Source: Desulfuromonadales bacterium
GTDB lineage: Bacteria > Desulfobacterota > Desulfuromonadia > Geobacterales > Pseudopelobacteraceae
Assembly (NCBI GenBank): GCA_013377095.1
Contig: JACAAY010000033.1
Coordinates: 1-47,155 of the forward strand
Direction of reading: 5' to 3'
Length of the DNA stretch: 47,155 nucleotides
Shown: positions 16,881 to 25,359 of the stretch, piece after piece
Layout of the letters: every line of letters begins with the position of its first letter
Position numbering within the stretch: position 1 is the stretch's first letter
Made by a program: the position numbers and the translations under genes
Notes under the pieces: model-generated
The model's input: only the letters and a program-made list of their open reading frames with translations
Told to the model about the DNA's origin: nothing
Databases searched by the model: none

Positions 16881-17477
16881 ATGTCGAGACCGGACAAACA
16901 ACACGAAATCGTCAGCGCAGCTCTGGAGCTGATTGCCAAGCGGGGTTTTCATAGAACACCCATGTCTATGATCGCTGCGCGAGCCGGGGTGGCAGCAGGA
17001 ACAATATACTGTTATTTCAAAAGCAAGGATGAGCTCATACATGAGATTTATGTCGCTATTGAAAAACGTATCCGTGCCGTCCTCAACGAGGGCGATGTAT
17101 TGAAAAAAACTCACAAGGGGCGATTTCTCCATATCGGAGCGGAGATCTTGCGTTATTTCATCGCTTTTCCGCAGGATTTTCGCTTCCTGGAACAGTTTCA
17201 CAATTCACCTTTCGGAGTTGCCTACCGCCGTGACAACCTGCTGGGCAATCCCGCAAGTGGCTCTTATATTTTCAAAGAGCTGTTCGAGAATGATGCATCA
17301 CAGCAGACACTGAAAAAACTACCCATATCAATACTATTTGCTCTGTTTGTAGGCCCGTTGCTGTTAGTTGCCAGAGAAACCATCCTCGGATTTATTGAAC
17401 TGGATGAACCCACGATTTGCCGGATTGTTGAAGCCTGCTGGGATGCTGTAAACAGTAACTCAATTGACTCTCCATGA
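16881..17477 (+). CDS. TetR/AcrR-family transcriptional regulator
   Basis: A 198-residue regulator. The helix-turn-helix spans residues ~8-55, with IVSAALELIAKRGFHRTP and AARAGVAAGTIYCYFKSKDE. The C-terminal domain (KGRFLHIGAEILRYFIAFPQD onward) resembles the TetR_C group typical of fatty-acid or drug responsive repressors. GAGAGGT precedes the ATG. It lies between the stress-protein gene and the MotB-like gene on the same strand. The target is unknown; the nearest candidates are the downstream genes or the upstream efflux set. Confidence 0.87.
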   Translation: MSRPDKQHEIVSAALELIAKRGFHRTPMSMIAARAGVAAGTIYCYFKSKDELIHEIYVAIEKRIRAVLNEGDVLKKTHKGRFLHIGAEILRYFIAFPQDFRFLEQFHNSPFGVAYRRDNLLGNPASGSYIFKELFENDASQQTLKKLPISILFALFVGPLLLVARETILGFIELDEPTICRIVEACWDAVNSNSIDSP

Positions 17478-17561
17478 ACTTTCCCTTGATTCATTATTTT
17501 TTGGGTTGTTTATGGCAGCAAAAATATCTTGTTTCGAGAAGTCCGGTCATCTTGGTGAGCT

Positions 17562-18377
17562 ATGGCGCTAAAACGAGAACCAGAAAAACACGCTAACCAC
17601 GAAAGGTGGTTGGTTTCATACGGAGACTTGCTGACATTACTTTTTGCGGTTTTCGTGGTTTTGTATGCCATGAGTCAGGCGGACAAGAAAAAGGCTGAGG
17701 AGGTGACGCAATCAATTCAGAGTGCCTTTGGTATGCCTCAGGCTGGTGGAGGTGGGAAGCCTATTGTAATCCAGTCAGGAGCAGTCACTATTATCCCTGA
17801 CTTGAAAACACTCCCTTCTGTCGTTGCCCAAAAGCGCACGAGTGACGGCATGTCACGAAAAATCGCCTCGAGTACTGATTACGGCTCAATTAAAACCGCT
17901 ATCGATGCATATCTCGTGAAAGCAGGGATGCTCGGCAAGGTCGGTGTTGAGATTACGCACCGTGGTGTAGTGGTCAGCCTTAATGAAGCTGGATTCTTTG
18001 ATTCGGGAAGCGCTCACCTGAAAAAGGAATCCATAGAGGTTCTGTCTGCCATTTCAGATACACTGAATCAATACGCCAATACTTTTCGTGTCGAGGGTCA
18101 CACCGATAATGTCCCGATCAAGTCCTCCGAATTTCGCTCAAATTGGGAGCTGTCAACAGCACGAGCAACAAATGTTGTTCACTTTCTGGTGGAGAGTGCC
18201 GGTTTTTCACCGCAATCAGTCTCAGCAGTAGGATATGGCGAATATCGTCCCACAAACGATAACAATTCAATTGAAAGCCGGGCGAAGAACAGACGGGTAG
18301 ATATAGTATTGCTGTCGACTGAAGCAGAACGTGGAGAAGCAAGAATACGCCTCCCAGACAAACATGTGGATAATTAA
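17562..18377 (+). CDS. MotB-like protein with OmpA peptidoglycan-binding domain
   Basis: A 271-residue protein. The N-terminus HERWLVSYGDLLTLLFAVFV contains the single membrane helix (~20-42) and an aspartate (SYGD) at the position of the proton/sodium-conducting Asp of MotB. An OmpA-like domain follows at ~150-260, with VEGHTDNVPI and RATNVVHFLVE plus NRRVDIVL. It should act as a peptidoglycan-anchored stator subunit. No motA is adjacent, which is unusual for a flagellar stator pair, so it may pair with a distant MotA or serve a non-flagellar complex. The ribosome site is weak (GGTGAGCT). Confidence 0.85.
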   Translation: MALKREPEKHANHERWLVSYGDLLTLLFAVFVVLYAMSQADKKKAEEVTQSIQSAFGMPQAGGGGKPIVIQSGAVTIIPDLKTLPSVVAQKRTSDGMSRKIASSTDYGSIKTAIDAYLVKAGMLGKVGVEITHRGVVVSLNEAGFFDSGSAHLKKESIEVLSAISDTLNQYANTFRVEGHTDNVPIKSSEFRSNWELSTARATNVVHFLVESAGFSPQSVSAVGYGEYRPTNDNNSIESRAKNRRVDIVLLSTEAERGEARIRLPDKHVDN

Positions 18378-18438
18378 CCTACTCATTATTATGTTATTGT
18401 TATGTTTCTATCAACGACTGGTATTGGAGACGTCCATC

Positions 18439-20244
18439 ATGCAGGAAGCACATTGGTTCATGAGGTTTCATTTTTGTCTGAAGTCAGTCCCCTTACTTTC
18501 CTTTGCGCTCCTGTCTGCTGCGTTCGCGCTCGGGCCATTCTCCCCTGCCCTCGCGGCCTCTCCGTTGGCCAGCGCGGACCTGGGGTCCGTAAAACCACAA
18601 ATTGACTGCACGGCTCTGATGCGGACATCACTCGATGGTGTTGCGACCACGGCGGTCACCATTGTATCAGCCAGCGTAACAGACACGATGGTCGGGCAGT
18701 TCTGCAAGGTGACCGGAACGATCGCCCCCACGATCAACTTTGAGGTCCACCTGCCGCTCTCAAAATGGACCCAGCGCTATCTCCAGAGTGGTTGCGGCGG
18801 ATTGTGCGGCTCAACTTCTGTCTCTTTCGACCAGGCGAGCAGTTGTGCGCCAGCGTTAAACGGAGAGTTCGTGGTGGCAGCAACTGACATGGGTACGGCG
18901 ACAAAGCGGGGCGAACCAATCGGTTCCTTTGCCACCGATCCGCAGAAACGCATCGACTTCGCCTATCGAAGCAACCATGAAACCGCCCTCGTCGCCAAGG
19001 CGTTGATCCGCACCTTCTACGGTCAAGGCCCCCGCTACTCCTATTTCACCGGCTGCTCGGACGGTGGCCGCGAGGCGATGATCGAGGCGCAGCGTTTCCC
19101 GGACGATTTCGACGGCGTTTCAGCCGGCGCTCCGGCGATGAACTTTCAGGTGCAGAACAGCTTCTATCACGCTTGGGTGATCGCGGCGAATCGGCGCCCG
19201 GATGGTACACCAATCCTCCTGGCCGATAAGCTGGAGCTTTTGCATTCAGCGGTGATTGCGCATTGTGACAAGTTGGATGGTATCACCGATGGCCTGTTGT
19301 CCGATCCACGTGCCTGCAAGGTCGAAACCAAGTGGATAGCATGCGCCAAGGGTACAAGGGACAGCAAGAAGTGCCTGACCCCAGCTGAATCTCAGGTCGT
19401 ACGCCGCATCTATGACGGCCCCAGGGATGCGATGGGAAAATCCTACCTGGTCGGCGGACCTCTGCCGGGTTCAGAGCTGCAGTGGGATTTTATTCCAGCC
19501 TCAGCGAATGCCAGAGCTATGAGTGCAATGCTCGGCGAAGCCATGCGCCGCTATGTCATTTTCCCACAGTCACCCGCGCACGATGCGCTGGTGAACAATT
19601 TCAAGTTTGACGATAAAACCTTTGCCGCTGTGAGTGAGTTGCACTCTCTCAACGATGCTATGGATCCTGATCTTTCGTCGTTTTCGCAGCACGGCGGCAA
19701 GCTGATTCTCTGGCACGGCTGGTCTGACACCTCTATTTCTCCGATGACCTCGATCGCCTATTACAAGGCCGTTCAACAGCAGATGGGCGCCGAACAGACG
19801 GACCTTTTCCTCCGCCTGTTCATGCTGCCAGGCACCGGCCATTGCGGCGGGGGAGATGGCTTTGCGCAGATCGACACGCTGACGCCGTTGATGGCCTGGG
19901 CGGAGAAAGGGCATGCGCCGCGGCAATTGGTCGCCGGCAAAATTCCTGACCGAGACAAAGCGCCACGCGGAGGTCTGCCGGGTGGCGACATGAGTGGCAA
20001 GCGTGTGCCGCTGTCTGCCGCTGCGCAAAAGGAATCCGCGACCAGGCCAGTCTATCCGTTCCCGATTATCCCTCGTCCCATCCGCGCCGGTGACACGACC
20101 GGCACAAGTGGGTTCGCTGCTGGCCACAGCACCGCGAAAGAGCCGAATGTGGTCGATTGGCACGGGTCATCACTTTTCGCGCCGGGCTTCCAGCGCAATT
20201 ATAGTGTGCGCGATGGCGCTCTTTTTATTTTGCAGAACCGCTGA
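18439..20244 (+). CDS. Secreted tannase/feruloyl-esterase-family hydrolase
   Basis: A 601-residue alpha/beta hydrolase of the tannase/FaeB family, which cleaves ester bonds of galloyl, feruloyl or related aromatic acids. An N-terminal signal peptide ends near PALA-AS (residues ~1-39). The nucleophile elbow GCSDGGREAM holds the catalytic serine, WHGWSDTSISP provides the acidic residue, and LPGTGHCGGG the histidine. Paired cysteines flank the active site (e.g. DCTALM early, and the Cys before Ser) as in this family. ATG 18439 was chosen for GGAG nine bases upstream; a longer frame from 18331 overlaps the MotB gene. Codon use looks richer in GC than nearby genes, suggesting transfer. Substrate is not determinable from sequence; the same family includes MHETase. 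Confidence 0.85.
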   Translation: MQEAHWFMRFHFCLKSVPLLSFALLSAAFALGPFSPALAASPLASADLGSVKPQIDCTALMRTSLDGVATTAVTIVSASVTDTMVGQFCKVTGTIAPTINFEVHLPLSKWTQRYLQSGCGGLCGSTSVSFDQASSCAPALNGEFVVAATDMGTATKRGEPIGSFATDPQKRIDFAYRSNHETALVAKALIRTFYGQGPRYSYFTGCSDGGREAMIEAQRFPDDFDGVSAGAPAMNFQVQNSFYHAWVIAANRRPDGTPILLADKLELLHSAVIAHCDKLDGITDGLLSDPRACKVETKWIACAKGTRDSKKCLTPAESQVVRRIYDGPRDAMGKSYLVGGPLPGSELQWDFIPASANARAMSAMLGEAMRRYVIFPQSPAHDALVNNFKFDDKTFAAVSELHSLNDAMDPDLSSFSQHGGKLILWHGWSDTSISPMTSIAYYKAVQQQMGAEQTDLFLRLFMLPGTGHCGGGDGFAQIDTLTPLMAWAEKGHAPRQLVAGKIPDRDKAPRGGLPGGDMSGKRVPLSAAAQKESATRPVYPFPIIPRPIRAGDTTGTSGFAAGHSTAKEPNVVDWHGSSLFAPGFQRNYSVRDGALFILQNR

Positions 20245-20707
20245 TCGTCACGATGCCAGGCCGAATAACCGACGCAGACCGGCTCGGCTTTAATTCCAAA
20301 AAAACGACTCTGATTGGGATGGGGCGATGTTACAGCTGCGAACTCATGTGGGGACTAGAAGAAGAAAGAAACAAACCGGGGGCTGGAGCAATCGATTTGC
20401 TTTAAGAGAGTCAACCATTTCAAAAAAACTATACATTATAAGAAAGGATACGAGTTTTTGAGAGTGCTCTGCCGGGCAGATGAGTCCATTATTGTAAAGA
20501 TCCGCACACTACAAGAAAAGAAAAACCTCCTTTATATGGGGGCATTCATCGATACCATAAGTTTCAGACAAATCAACTCTCTCAATGTTCTTCCTGTACC
20601 ACATCGGTTCGCCACGCTTTAGATTGCCAGACGGTCAGCTTTCGCTGCCGAGGCCGATGGCTATTTGCCACCGCGAGAAAGTCACCTTCCCGATTCGCCC
20701 CCTGAAT
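20245..20707. other. Gene-free stretch downstream of the hydrolase
   Basis: No frame with protein-like sequence and a ribosome site is seen on either strand. There is no repeat or strong hairpin. It separates the hydrolase from the convergent pseudogene. Confidence 0.5.
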
Positions 20708-21144
20708 TTACAACGAGGTACTGTTCGCCGCCGATACCTTATTTATCGTATGCTGGTTTTGATGAGGCTGATGATCAAGCCACCACAGCCTGCGCTGAAT
20801 CTTGTCAGCTGTTGCCAGAACAAATTTCTGCCTGCCATGCCCTGGAAGAGGAACTTCGATATTGAGTATGCCGGCTGCAACCAGGATATCAACGTCCTTC
20901 CTGACCGTGTTTCTGTCGCGATGCAGACGCTGTGCGATTGCAGTTATTGAGGCTGATCAGCCTTGGCTGCACGGAAAAGTTCCAGTCGGGCCGGCGTCAT
21001 GACGACAAACATATCCGCAGGGTCTTCGAAGGTCAGGGTGAACTCCGGTTTTGGAACATCGCTGTGATCGATCTGCTTGGCAATCTCGCGTACACGTGCG
21101 AAATATTCTCCGGTTGTTCCAGTATTAACGATTACGTTGCGCAT
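20708..21144 (-). pseudogene. Frameshifted winged-helix DNA-binding protein (HVO_A0114/TumA-like)
   Basis: A well-placed GAGGAGG precedes ATG 21144 and a 66-residue frame ending ...FRAAKADQPQ. Immediately after its stop, an offset frame continues AIAQRLHRDRNTVRKDVDIL then AAGILNIEVPLPG and KFVLATADKIQRR, a typical winged helix, ending at 20708. The fused protein would be about 140 residues and fits HVO_A0114-type regulators, which include the TumA antitoxins paired with TumE toxins (family knowledge). No toxin gene is adjacent; the attachment site begins 73 bases upstream. A single-base insertion or deletion near 20944-20955 separates the halves, so the protein is probably non-functional. Confidence 0.65.
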
Positions 21145-21170
21145 TGTATTCCTCCTCTATCATTCCCCAA

Positions 21171-21207
21171 AAATGAAAAAGGCCCCGTGAAAAAATCACG
21201 GGGCCTT
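21171..21207 (-). terminator. Intrinsic terminator, probably of the tRNA-Leu gene before insertion
   Basis: AAGGCCCCGTGA and TCACGGGGCCTT form a 12-base-pair stem with loop AAAAA. On the minus strand it is followed by TTTTTCATTT. It lies just outside the attachment repeat, where the tRNA-Leu 3' end would have been in the empty site. Confidence 0.8.
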
Positions 21208-21216
21208 AATTCATTT

Positions 21217-21237
21217 TTGGTGCCGAAGACTGGAATC
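21217..21237. repeat. Left attachment site (attL-type direct repeat)
   Basis: This 21-base sequence, containing TGGTGCCGAAGACTGGAATC, is identical to 39888-39908, the 3' end of tRNA-Leu. It marks the distal end of the integrated element. Confidence 0.88.
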
Positions 21238-21534
21238 TGTGTTTTTTCAGCAATTTCAACAAGTTAATCAAGCATCAAGACGCTACTGTGTAACGTTTTG
21301 TGTGGCCACAATAACCGATCTCGGACAAATTGTCAATGTGATTCCATATACAAGACCCACATAGCGAAAACAACTGCATATTCTACAATTCATTTTTACA
21401 ATTATTGCTGAGAGTGTAATTTGGGTTGTGGGATTACACAACAAGTTAGATTGGAAGTATTCTGATATAAAAAGAGGTGCCTATGTGGATAAGACACCTT
21501 TCTAATTATCTCTCATGTCTGTTATTTGATTTAT

Positions 21535-22098
21535 TTATGCCTTCTTTCTCCTAAATCCGAAAAGACCCACTACACCAGAACCCATTAGAACAAATGATGG
21601 CGGTATTGGAGCTTGAGCATATTTATTTATATCTACAGGCTTTGAGCTAAAAGTTAATGTATTAGAAGTCAAATATTCAGAATATCCATAATTATTAATC
21701 AATGTTAAACCGGAGTAACCTATATTACTATTTCTGTACAAAGAATAAACTGAGCCTGTGCCAAAAGCTTCCATTGCACCATATAGATAATTATTCGAGT
21801 TAGTATAATCAAAATTAATCCCTCCACTGTATCTAATATCTGAATCAGAAATACTTGTTATAGGATTTTTGTATAGATCATAGTAACCAACACTAAAATA
21901 TTCGTTTCTGGTATTCAAATCATAACTAAATTTTCCTATTATTATAATCTGTATATCAGTTGCTACTGGAGATTGTTTAGTATATGTTCCTATTCCACCG
22001 AAGTAATCTACAACCATACTTGCTTTTGACTCTATAGGCTTGCTAAATGCGGCAGCCACTAGTACCAATATCCCATATTTAATTATCAATTTCACCAT
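21535..22098 (-). CDS. Secreted protein with PEP-CTERM-like sorting tail (A)
   Basis: A 187-residue exported protein. The N-terminal signal peptide is residues ~1-27 (MVKLIIKYGILVLVAAAFSK). The C-terminus has the three-part exosortase signal: PIPPSF, a hydrophobic helix VLMGSGVVGLFGF, then the basic end RRKKA. The body is rich in Tyr, Asn, Ser and Gly with no recognised domain. Such proteins are cut and anchored or released by a membrane exosortase. It sits at the left end of the element, 47 bases downstream of a second gene of the same type, so the two may be co-transcribed. Confidence 0.8.
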   Translation of the reverse strand: MVKLIIKYGILVLVAAAFSKPIESKASMVVDYFGGIGTYTKQSPVATDIQIIIIGKFSYDLNTRNEYFSVGYYDLYKNPITSISDSDIRYSGGINFDYTNSNNYLYGAMEAFGTGSVYSLYRNSNIGYSGLTLINNYGYSEYLTSNTLTFSSKPVDINKYAQAPIPPSFVLMGSGVVGLFGFRRKKA

Positions 22099-22145
22099 CT
22101 CCGGACACCTTCCTGATTATCGTTTAAATCTGCACTTGGAGTAAT

Positions 22146-22769
22146 TTATGCTTTTTTCCTACGCAGTCCAATCATACCCATTAAGCCTGATGCAAACAGC
22201 CAAACAGCGGCAGGGATGGGGGTGGGGGTTGCATCGACTGAAATATTATCAAGAGAATAACGAAGGTAGTTAGGAGCAACAAAATCGACAGAAATAAGAT
22301 TATGAAATGAATCGGGCAAAATACCTGTTTGAAAATCAGCTAAAGGACCTGAACCGTCATTTATCCCATCAAGTAAAAATGTGGCTCTAACGGTATTTCC
22401 CCCCAATAAATGACCCGTGACTGTAACATAGGGAGCGTAATAATTATTTATTTGCTGTTCCGCATACTGGAACGAATACAAATTAAATGGATGTCCAGAA
22501 ACTGATGAAACTGAAATAGGCACATCGCCGTTTTGTGTCATTAAATAATGAGTGCCATTGCCTGGACCTTCGGGCATACAAAAATTTGGACCATCAGCTA
22601 TCCAATAACCTTGAGAATTTCCGCTTATCAAGAATCCAGAGTCAATCAGGTTATCGACTGGTCCATTCCAGCTTCCTGGAAACGAATCAAATGCTATCAG
22701 ACTCGCCTCAGCCATTCCAGCTATTGCAATTGACCCCATCATTGCTACAGATGCCAATACCTTCTTCAT
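22146..22769 (-). CDS. Secreted protein with PEP-CTERM/VPLPA-like sorting tail (B)
   Basis: A 207-residue protein. The signal peptide MKKVLASVAMMGSIAIAGMAEA (residues ~1-22) is clear, and the C-terminus reads TPIPAAVWLFASGLMGMIGL then RRKKA, matching VPLPA-type PEP-CTERM tails normally processed by exosortase D (family knowledge). The central region is beta-rich and Gly/Asn-rich (SFPGSWNGPVDNLIDSGFLI) and may be a lectin-like or adhesive fold. A strong AGGAGG precedes the ATG. It is the first gene of a minus-strand pair with protein A. Confidence 0.85.
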   Translation of the reverse strand: MKKVLASVAMMGSIAIAGMAEASLIAFDSFPGSWNGPVDNLIDSGFLISGNSQGYWIADGPNFCMPEGPGNGTHYLMTQNGDVPISVSSVSGHPFNLYSFQYAEQQINNYYAPYVTVTGHLLGGNTVRATFLLDGINDGSGPLADFQTGILPDSFHNLISVDFVAPNYLRYSLDNISVDATPTPIPAAVWLFASGLMGMIGLRRKKA

Positions 22770-23816
22770 TTCACTTCTCCTATTCCTCCTAGTTATATCT
22801 GCATTTTAGATCATTAAAATAACAATAGAAGAAAGCCCACAATATGTTAAAATAATATACACATTAAAGCCCTTCAGCGGTCTTGGCAAACACACAAGAT
22901 CAGCAAAGCACCTAGATTAATATATTATACGTAAAGTCGTTTAGCAGTAATTAATAAAACAGAAATGTTTCCAATGAACAAGTCAAGGTTGTGTAAACAA
23001 TACGTGTCAGTATGGTAACGTAATATGGTGTTGAGTTACCTGTAAAATACATCCATCAAGCAAGCATAATCGACCCATGCAAGCTGTAATCACAGTGCCA
23101 CAAACTCAAACGACTATAACGTATGCGCGCATTATACGTGTTTAATATACATGGTTATCATATTGATATCAGATGATATTGTCAGGTTTTAAAAGTACAA
23201 ATAAGAAATTTATTGAATGCTGAGATATAGAGTGATCTTGATAAAAAACGAATAGTACCACATTTACATCTAGAATATCCTTCACGTCCGTTCAATCTCA
23301 ATCTCGCCAAAAAAACTAAGAGGTACATGGTGGTATGGTCATGTGGTTATATCGGCAGATAGACAGACAGTATGATAAGCAGATTCCCAATGAGATTTCA
23401 TTTTTATATATTAGGCCAGGTAGAGCTATTCATATATGAGACTTGATTTGCTCATATCCTTGACCCCGGCATCACTTTTCCCGAACCATAAGAGGCTTTA
23501 GCTCTTCAAGGCATAATCACCCTACTCTACACATCTTGTCACCCTTCCTGAGCCAATCTGCTTCCATGTTTCGCTCTTCCAAGTAACGATCAAGAAGACG
23601 ATCCTTACTTTCCAGACCGAGTCCTTTTAATACCTAAAATCATCAGTTGTTACTGCTGGTTACATGTGGTAAAGGTTTCAAGAATGCGTCAGCTTTTGCG
23701 TCTATATCTGCGTCAACATTTGTTTTGATTATGTAACTAGCTGATACTATAACATAATAGAATTCAACCTACAGATATCAAATCCGTTGTCCGAAATTGA
23801 CACATAGGAATGCTAT
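22770..23816. other. One-kilobase gene-free AT-rich region with small palindromes
   Basis: No complete gene is seen on either strand. A perfect palindrome ATGCGCGCAT lies at 23123-23132 inside the larger imperfect symmetry of 23119-23138, and TGATATCA lies near 23164. On the minus strand a 38-codon stop-bounded frame (23633 to 23517, VLKGLGLESKDRLLDRYLEE then RNMEADW...) looks protein-like but has no start, perhaps a gene remnant. The region also holds the promoters of the genes diverging from it. Confidence 0.5.
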
Positions 23817-24608
23817 ATGGAAATGTTCGATTTAGTGCTAGAGCAAATAAAGGAAAAAAGTAGAAGCAAAGATACCGTCAGGAATATAGCTGATAGGGTT
23901 AAGCATATTCTGGTTCATGCCATGCCAGATGAATATGAAGAAATTGATCTGACACCGGCCTGTATGATAGATGCGATTAGCTTGATTCGAGGCAAGGTTA
24001 AAAAAGGTAAATCGTTTAATCCAGATTATCTGCTGTTGCAAAACATATTAAAATTCCAGAGGAAGTTTTATCTACAGATTGAAGATGTTGATGTGAATCT
24101 ATTGTTGCAGTACAGATCGTACATTAGCAAACATAAAGATATCTATAAGGTTATATGCGAGGAACTTGATAAGCTTGAAAAGGTAAAGTTCAAATACGAA
24201 GTAAATATGACAATGCCATTGGTGGAAAATATTGATAAAATAAGGAGTTATTGCGACTCACTGGAGATTGCAGTTAAATCACTATACAAAATTGCCATAT
24301 CTAATATGGTTGAAGAGTGCAAGGGGATAGGGTCGTTCCTTGTCTTTCACGAAGCCGTTATCGGCAATGAAGATGCTTGGAAGGAAAAACTGCTTTTCTG
24401 GTCTGCGTGTCATGAGGCGTACACGCTTTGCCATGTTAAGGGGCTAGGGAAAGCTGAAGCAATCAGAGAACTGGTAAAATCACCAATTTCTAAAACGTAT
24501 CAATTCAACATTGACGATATGTCTAACGCAACCCACAAGCTGGATACATTTCTTGCCGAGGCGAACCGATTGATTGCCAGCGCAAGCAAAGGTACCTTCC
24601 CCTACTAA
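23817..24608 (+). CDS. Hypothetical protein, 263 aa
   Basis: Family not recognised. The product appears soluble and mostly helical, with many Lys, Glu and Leu and no signal peptide or membrane span. The first 40 residues (LVLEQIKEKSRSKDTVRNIA) look like a helical bundle. The middle carries heptad-like charged helices (VICEELDKLEKVKFKYEV). The last third has LLFWSACHEAYTLCHVKGLG. AGGA precedes the ATG by about seven bases. It is the first plus-strand gene of the element's main block and sits 146 bases before the next one. Its position suggests a core rather than cargo role, but this is only inference. Confidence 0.7.
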   Translation: MEMFDLVLEQIKEKSRSKDTVRNIADRVKHILVHAMPDEYEEIDLTPACMIDAISLIRGKVKKGKSFNPDYLLLQNILKFQRKFYLQIEDVDVNLLLQYRSYISKHKDIYKVICEELDKLEKVKFKYEVNMTMPLVENIDKIRSYCDSLEIAVKSLYKIAISNMVEECKGIGSFLVFHEAVIGNEDAWKEKLLFWSACHEAYTLCHVKGLGKAEAIRELVKSPISKTYQFNIDDMSNATHKLDTFLAEANRLIASASKGTFPY

Positions 24609-24754
24609 ATATCCCATACCCCCTTCAAACCCCTTCTTCGTGTAAAAAGCAAAAACCAATACCTCTCACATATCGTCAATTTTCCATCTTGTCTATGTTG
24701 GTGACACACAAGCCAGGGATACTGGTTTGAACATACCACATGGAGGAAGTACCA

Positions 24755-25246
24755 ATGGAAAAGAACGTCACGCAGGAAACCGCAGCACAACAGTCCACCC
24801 CCACTGCAGAAGAGATTGCAGAAGCACATGCACCCTTGGCCCAAGTTCAAATTTCACCAGCCACAAACCAGAACACCGACAGCCAGGCAGAACTGGAAGA
24901 GGAAGCAGCAGACCAGGACCCAACTCCTGACTCTGTAATCCCTGCTGATGTGGTAGCAGAGCTGACAGCAATCTTCAACGCTACAATGTCCAACCCAGAC
25001 TTTTTTACCAAGGACAATCGTGTTGTTGTTCTCAGGAATGCTCTGAAAGTTCCAGTCAGTGATGACCGGTCCTATCAGCAGTGCTACATCCATGCCAAGA
25101 ACACTCTTAAATCCGAGGCAGCTGATTTGTCCTTCGATACAGGCGTACCAGCTGTCATACCTACCGAGGAACAGATTCATGCATTAGCACAGAAAAACTT
25201 TGAGAAGAAACTGGCTCAGAAAGCAGCCAAAAAGAAAGCAGCATAA
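24755..25246 (+). CDS. Hypothetical acidic protein with Lys/Ala-rich tail, 163 aa
   Basis: Family not recognised. Residues ~1-70 are acidic and low-complexity, rich in Glu, Ala, Gln, Thr and Pro (TAEEIAEAHAPLAQVQ, AELEEEAADQDPTPD). Residues ~70-140 look folded (VVAELTAIFNATMSNPDFF). The tail FEKKLAQKAAKKKAA is strongly basic. GGAGG lies eight bases before ATG 24755, which is preferred over an in-frame ATG at 24740. The bipolar charge suggests a nucleic-acid or protein-binding accessory. It is followed by the radical SAM gene after 113 bases, with a hairpin between them. Confidence 0.7.
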   Translation: MEKNVTQETAAQQSTPTAEEIAEAHAPLAQVQISPATNQNTDSQAELEEEAADQDPTPDSVIPADVVAELTAIFNATMSNPDFFTKDNRVVVLRNALKVPVSDDRSYQQCYIHAKNTLKSEAADLSFDTGVPAVIPTEEQIHALAQKNFEKKLAQKAAKKKAA

Positions 25247-25286
25247 TCCCAACCAGGTCTTTACCCTACAACTGAATAGACATATC

Positions 25287-25306
25287 GGGGGAGGTACCAC
25301 TCCCCC
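25287..25306. terminator. Hairpin before the radical SAM gene
   Basis: GGGGGAG and CTCCCCC form a seven-base-pair stem around GTACCA. No T-run follows, so termination is weak or absent. Confidence 0.4.
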
Positions 25307-25359
25307 TCATATAAATATCACATGAAAAAACATCTAACGAAATGAAGAGGAAAAATCAT

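Noticed and set aside
19570..20163. A 197-codon minus-strand frame inside the tannase-family gene
   Set aside because: It arises from GC-rich codon structure of the sense gene; no recognisable protein features are seen.
20585..20950. A 121-codon plus-strand frame
   Set aside because: It is mostly antisense to the winged-helix pseudogene, and its translation has no protein-like features or ribosome site.
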